A stretch of 22,662 bases of DNA from Thermoplasmata archaeon (GTDB taxonomy: Archaea; Thermoplasmatota; JAKEGO01): contig JAKEGO010000154.1 in the NCBI GenBank assembly GCA_022615805.1, positions 1 through 22,662 of the forward strand. Reading direction: 5' to 3'. The notes beneath the pieces were generated by a model. It was not told the origin of the DNA and made no database searches. It saw only the letters and a program-made list of their open reading frames with translations. Below are positions 21,697 to 22,662 of this stretch, in pieces. Made by a program: the position numbers and the translations under genes. Position 1 is the first letter of the stretch, and each line of letters starts with the position of its first letter.

Positions 21697-21708
21697 CCTT
21701 TTTATACC
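21697..21708. promoter_or_regulatory. Shared TATA element between divergent genes
   Basis: CCTTTTTATACC reads as TTTTTATACC on the plus strand and GGTATAAAAAGG on the minus strand. On the plus strand its centre is 26 bases before the glycosyltransferase ATG, implying a leaderless transcript. On the minus strand it implies a leader of about 55 bases for the propeller gene. One element may serve both genes, or only one. Confidence 0.5.
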
Positions 21709-21728
21709 GCACTTCCCACTGCTCATGC

Positions 21729-22662
21729 ATGAAGGTCGTCGTCCTGATCCCCACACTCAACTGCGCCGCCGACCTTGGGGACTGCTTCAGGGCGCTCAAT
21801 GCGCAGACCTTCAGGGACTTCGAGGTGCTGATCGTCGACGGGCGCTCCAAGGACGGGACGGACAGGGTCGCGATCGAGAACGGCGCCAGGGTCGTCTACG
21901 ACGAGGGAAAGACGCGCGGGCACGCCGCGAACACCGGCCTCGCGGCCACGGACGCCGACATCATCGTCTTCACCGACGCCGACACGTTGCCGAGGCCAGA
22001 CTGGCTCGAGAACCTCGTGCAGCACTTCTCCGACCCGGTGGTGGCGAGCGTCGGGGGCCCGAACATCGCTCCAAAGACGGACAACTACCTCGGGAAGGCG
22101 GCAGACGTGACCTACGGCTCGAAGGTGATGACGGGCGACACCCGATACGGCAAGATCCCCATGAAGATCACCCCGATATATCACAACCCGGGATGCAATG
22201 CCGCCTACCGCCGCGAGGTCATCGAGGACGCCGGGGGCTTCGACGAGGACCTTCCAACGGCGGAGGACCTCGCCCTCGACCACCGGATCACGGAGCGGGG
22301 CCACAGGATATTCTTCGATCCCGGCGCGATCGTCTACCATAAGAGGAGGCCGACGCTGAAGGGTTTCGCCAGGCAGATATACAGGTACGGGTGGGGCCGC
22401 GCGATGGCGAACGCCCGGTACCCCGCCCTCAGGAGAAAACTGCACATCGCGCCGACCCTGGGCCTGTTCGCGCTCGCCATCCTCTTCTCATTGGCAGCGA
22501 TGGGGTACTTCCTGCCAGCCCCGTTCGGCTTGTACCCGTTTCTCGTTCTGCTGGCGGCCGTCGCCATCTACTTCACGGTCAGCCTCGCCGGGGCTTCCCA
22601 GTCGCACTCCCCCTACACGAAGGGCCGTTACGTTCTCGGCGCCCCCTTCCTCATCGGCGTGG
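21729..22662 (+). CDS. Family 2 glycosyltransferase with C-terminal membrane segments, 3'-truncated by the window edge
   Basis: The frame runs from the ATG at 21729 through the end of the window without a stop (311 residues visible). The GT-A core begins MKVVVLIPTLNCAADLGDCF and continues VLIVDGRSKDGT. The metal-binding region FTDADTLPRPDW (about 81-92) holds the D-A-D motif. CNAAYRREVIEDAGGFDEDLPTAEDLALDHRI (about 155-186) is the acceptor-side signature with its catalytic Glu-Asp. After about residue 240 come two hydrophobic segments (about 242-262 and 266-287), typical of membrane GT2 enzymes that act on lipid-linked sugars. A TATA box 26 bases upstream suggests a leaderless message. Donor and acceptor are unknown; with the aglH-like gene nearby, a surface glycan is a reasonable guess. 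Confidence 0.92.
   Translation, partial: MKVVVLIPTLNCAADLGDCFRALNAQTFRDFEVLIVDGRSKDGTDRVAIENGARVVYDEGKTRGHAANTGLAATDADIIVFTDADTLPRPDWLENLVQHFSDPVVASVGGPNIAPKTDNYLGKAADVTYGSKVMTGDTRYGKIPMKITPIYHNPGCNAAYRREVIEDAGGFDEDLPTAEDLALDHRITERGHRIFFDPGAIVYHKRRPTLKGFARQIYRYGWGRAMANARYPALRRKLHIAPTLGLFALAILFSLAAMGYFLPAPFGLYPFLVLLAAVAIYFTVSLAGASQSHSPYTKGRYVLGAPFLIGV

Noticed and set aside
20389..21732. A 447-codon plus-strand frame opposite the propeller gene
   Set aside because: The minus-strand frame holds six Asp-box motifs and an anchor; the plus-strand product is a D/V/R-rich string without motifs.

Overview
The window is G+C-rich archaeal DNA. The archaeal signs are a methanogen-type (class 2) seryl-tRNA synthetase, a FlaI/GspE-type ATPase operon with class III signal-peptide proteins, an archaeal type IV pilin (Pilin_N), an AglH/Alg7-type GlcNAc-1-phosphate transferase, an MfnA-type decarboxylase, and TATA boxes placed about 26 nt before starts or leaders. 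No methanogenesis gene is present. The gene mix (acyl-CoA dehydrogenase with ETF, ArsM, pili, class 2 SerRS) would fit a G+C-rich Thermoplasmatota-like or other euryarchaeal lineage, but this placement is inference only.

Layout. 1-757: 3' part of arsM (+), cut by the window edge. 942-2897: membrane PAS-PAS-HisKA_2 histidine kinase (-), with no response regulator beside it. 2898-3165: gene-free, with a 12-bp inverted repeat. 3166-6366: four-gene minus-strand operon, acyl-CoA dehydrogenase > etfB > etfA > small Cys-rich DUF6485-like protein, with 4-nt gaps and the same Shine-Dalgarno before both etf genes. 6540-6690: decayed repeat in inverted orientation. 6699-8210: serS class 2 (-). 8405-14373: five-gene plus-strand surface-filament operon (ATPase, two T2SSF membrane proteins, two class III signal-peptide proteins, the second a 528-residue sequon-rich ectoprotein). 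14532-15596: aglH-like gene. 15597-16433: repeats, with three 154-bp tandem units, two 79-bp hairpin units and a terminator. 16434-16961: pilin with a dockerin-like Ca2+ loop (-). 17345-18927: two poorly characterised proteins, one membrane-anchored and secreted, one with a PH-like start. 18939-20081: mfnA-type decarboxylase, probably starting at CTG. 20098-21621: anchored Asp-box beta-propeller (-). 21729-end: family 2 glycosyltransferase, cut by the window edge.

How the genes may work together. Much of the right half concerns the cell surface: a pilus-like secretion operon, a separate pilin, a lipid-linked sugar initiating enzyme, a glycosyltransferase and several sequon-rich exported proteins. 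A glycosylated filament is the simplest reading. The acd-etf operon is an acyl-CoA oxidation (or bifurcating reduction) module; EtfB has the VPDT signature of bifurcating-type ETFs. The items most worth a second look are the 154-bp repeat family with a diverged copy behind serS, the 79-bp tandem hairpins, the large class III signal-peptide ectoprotein, the hairpin holding the pilin Shine-Dalgarno, and the apparent CTG start of the decarboxylase.
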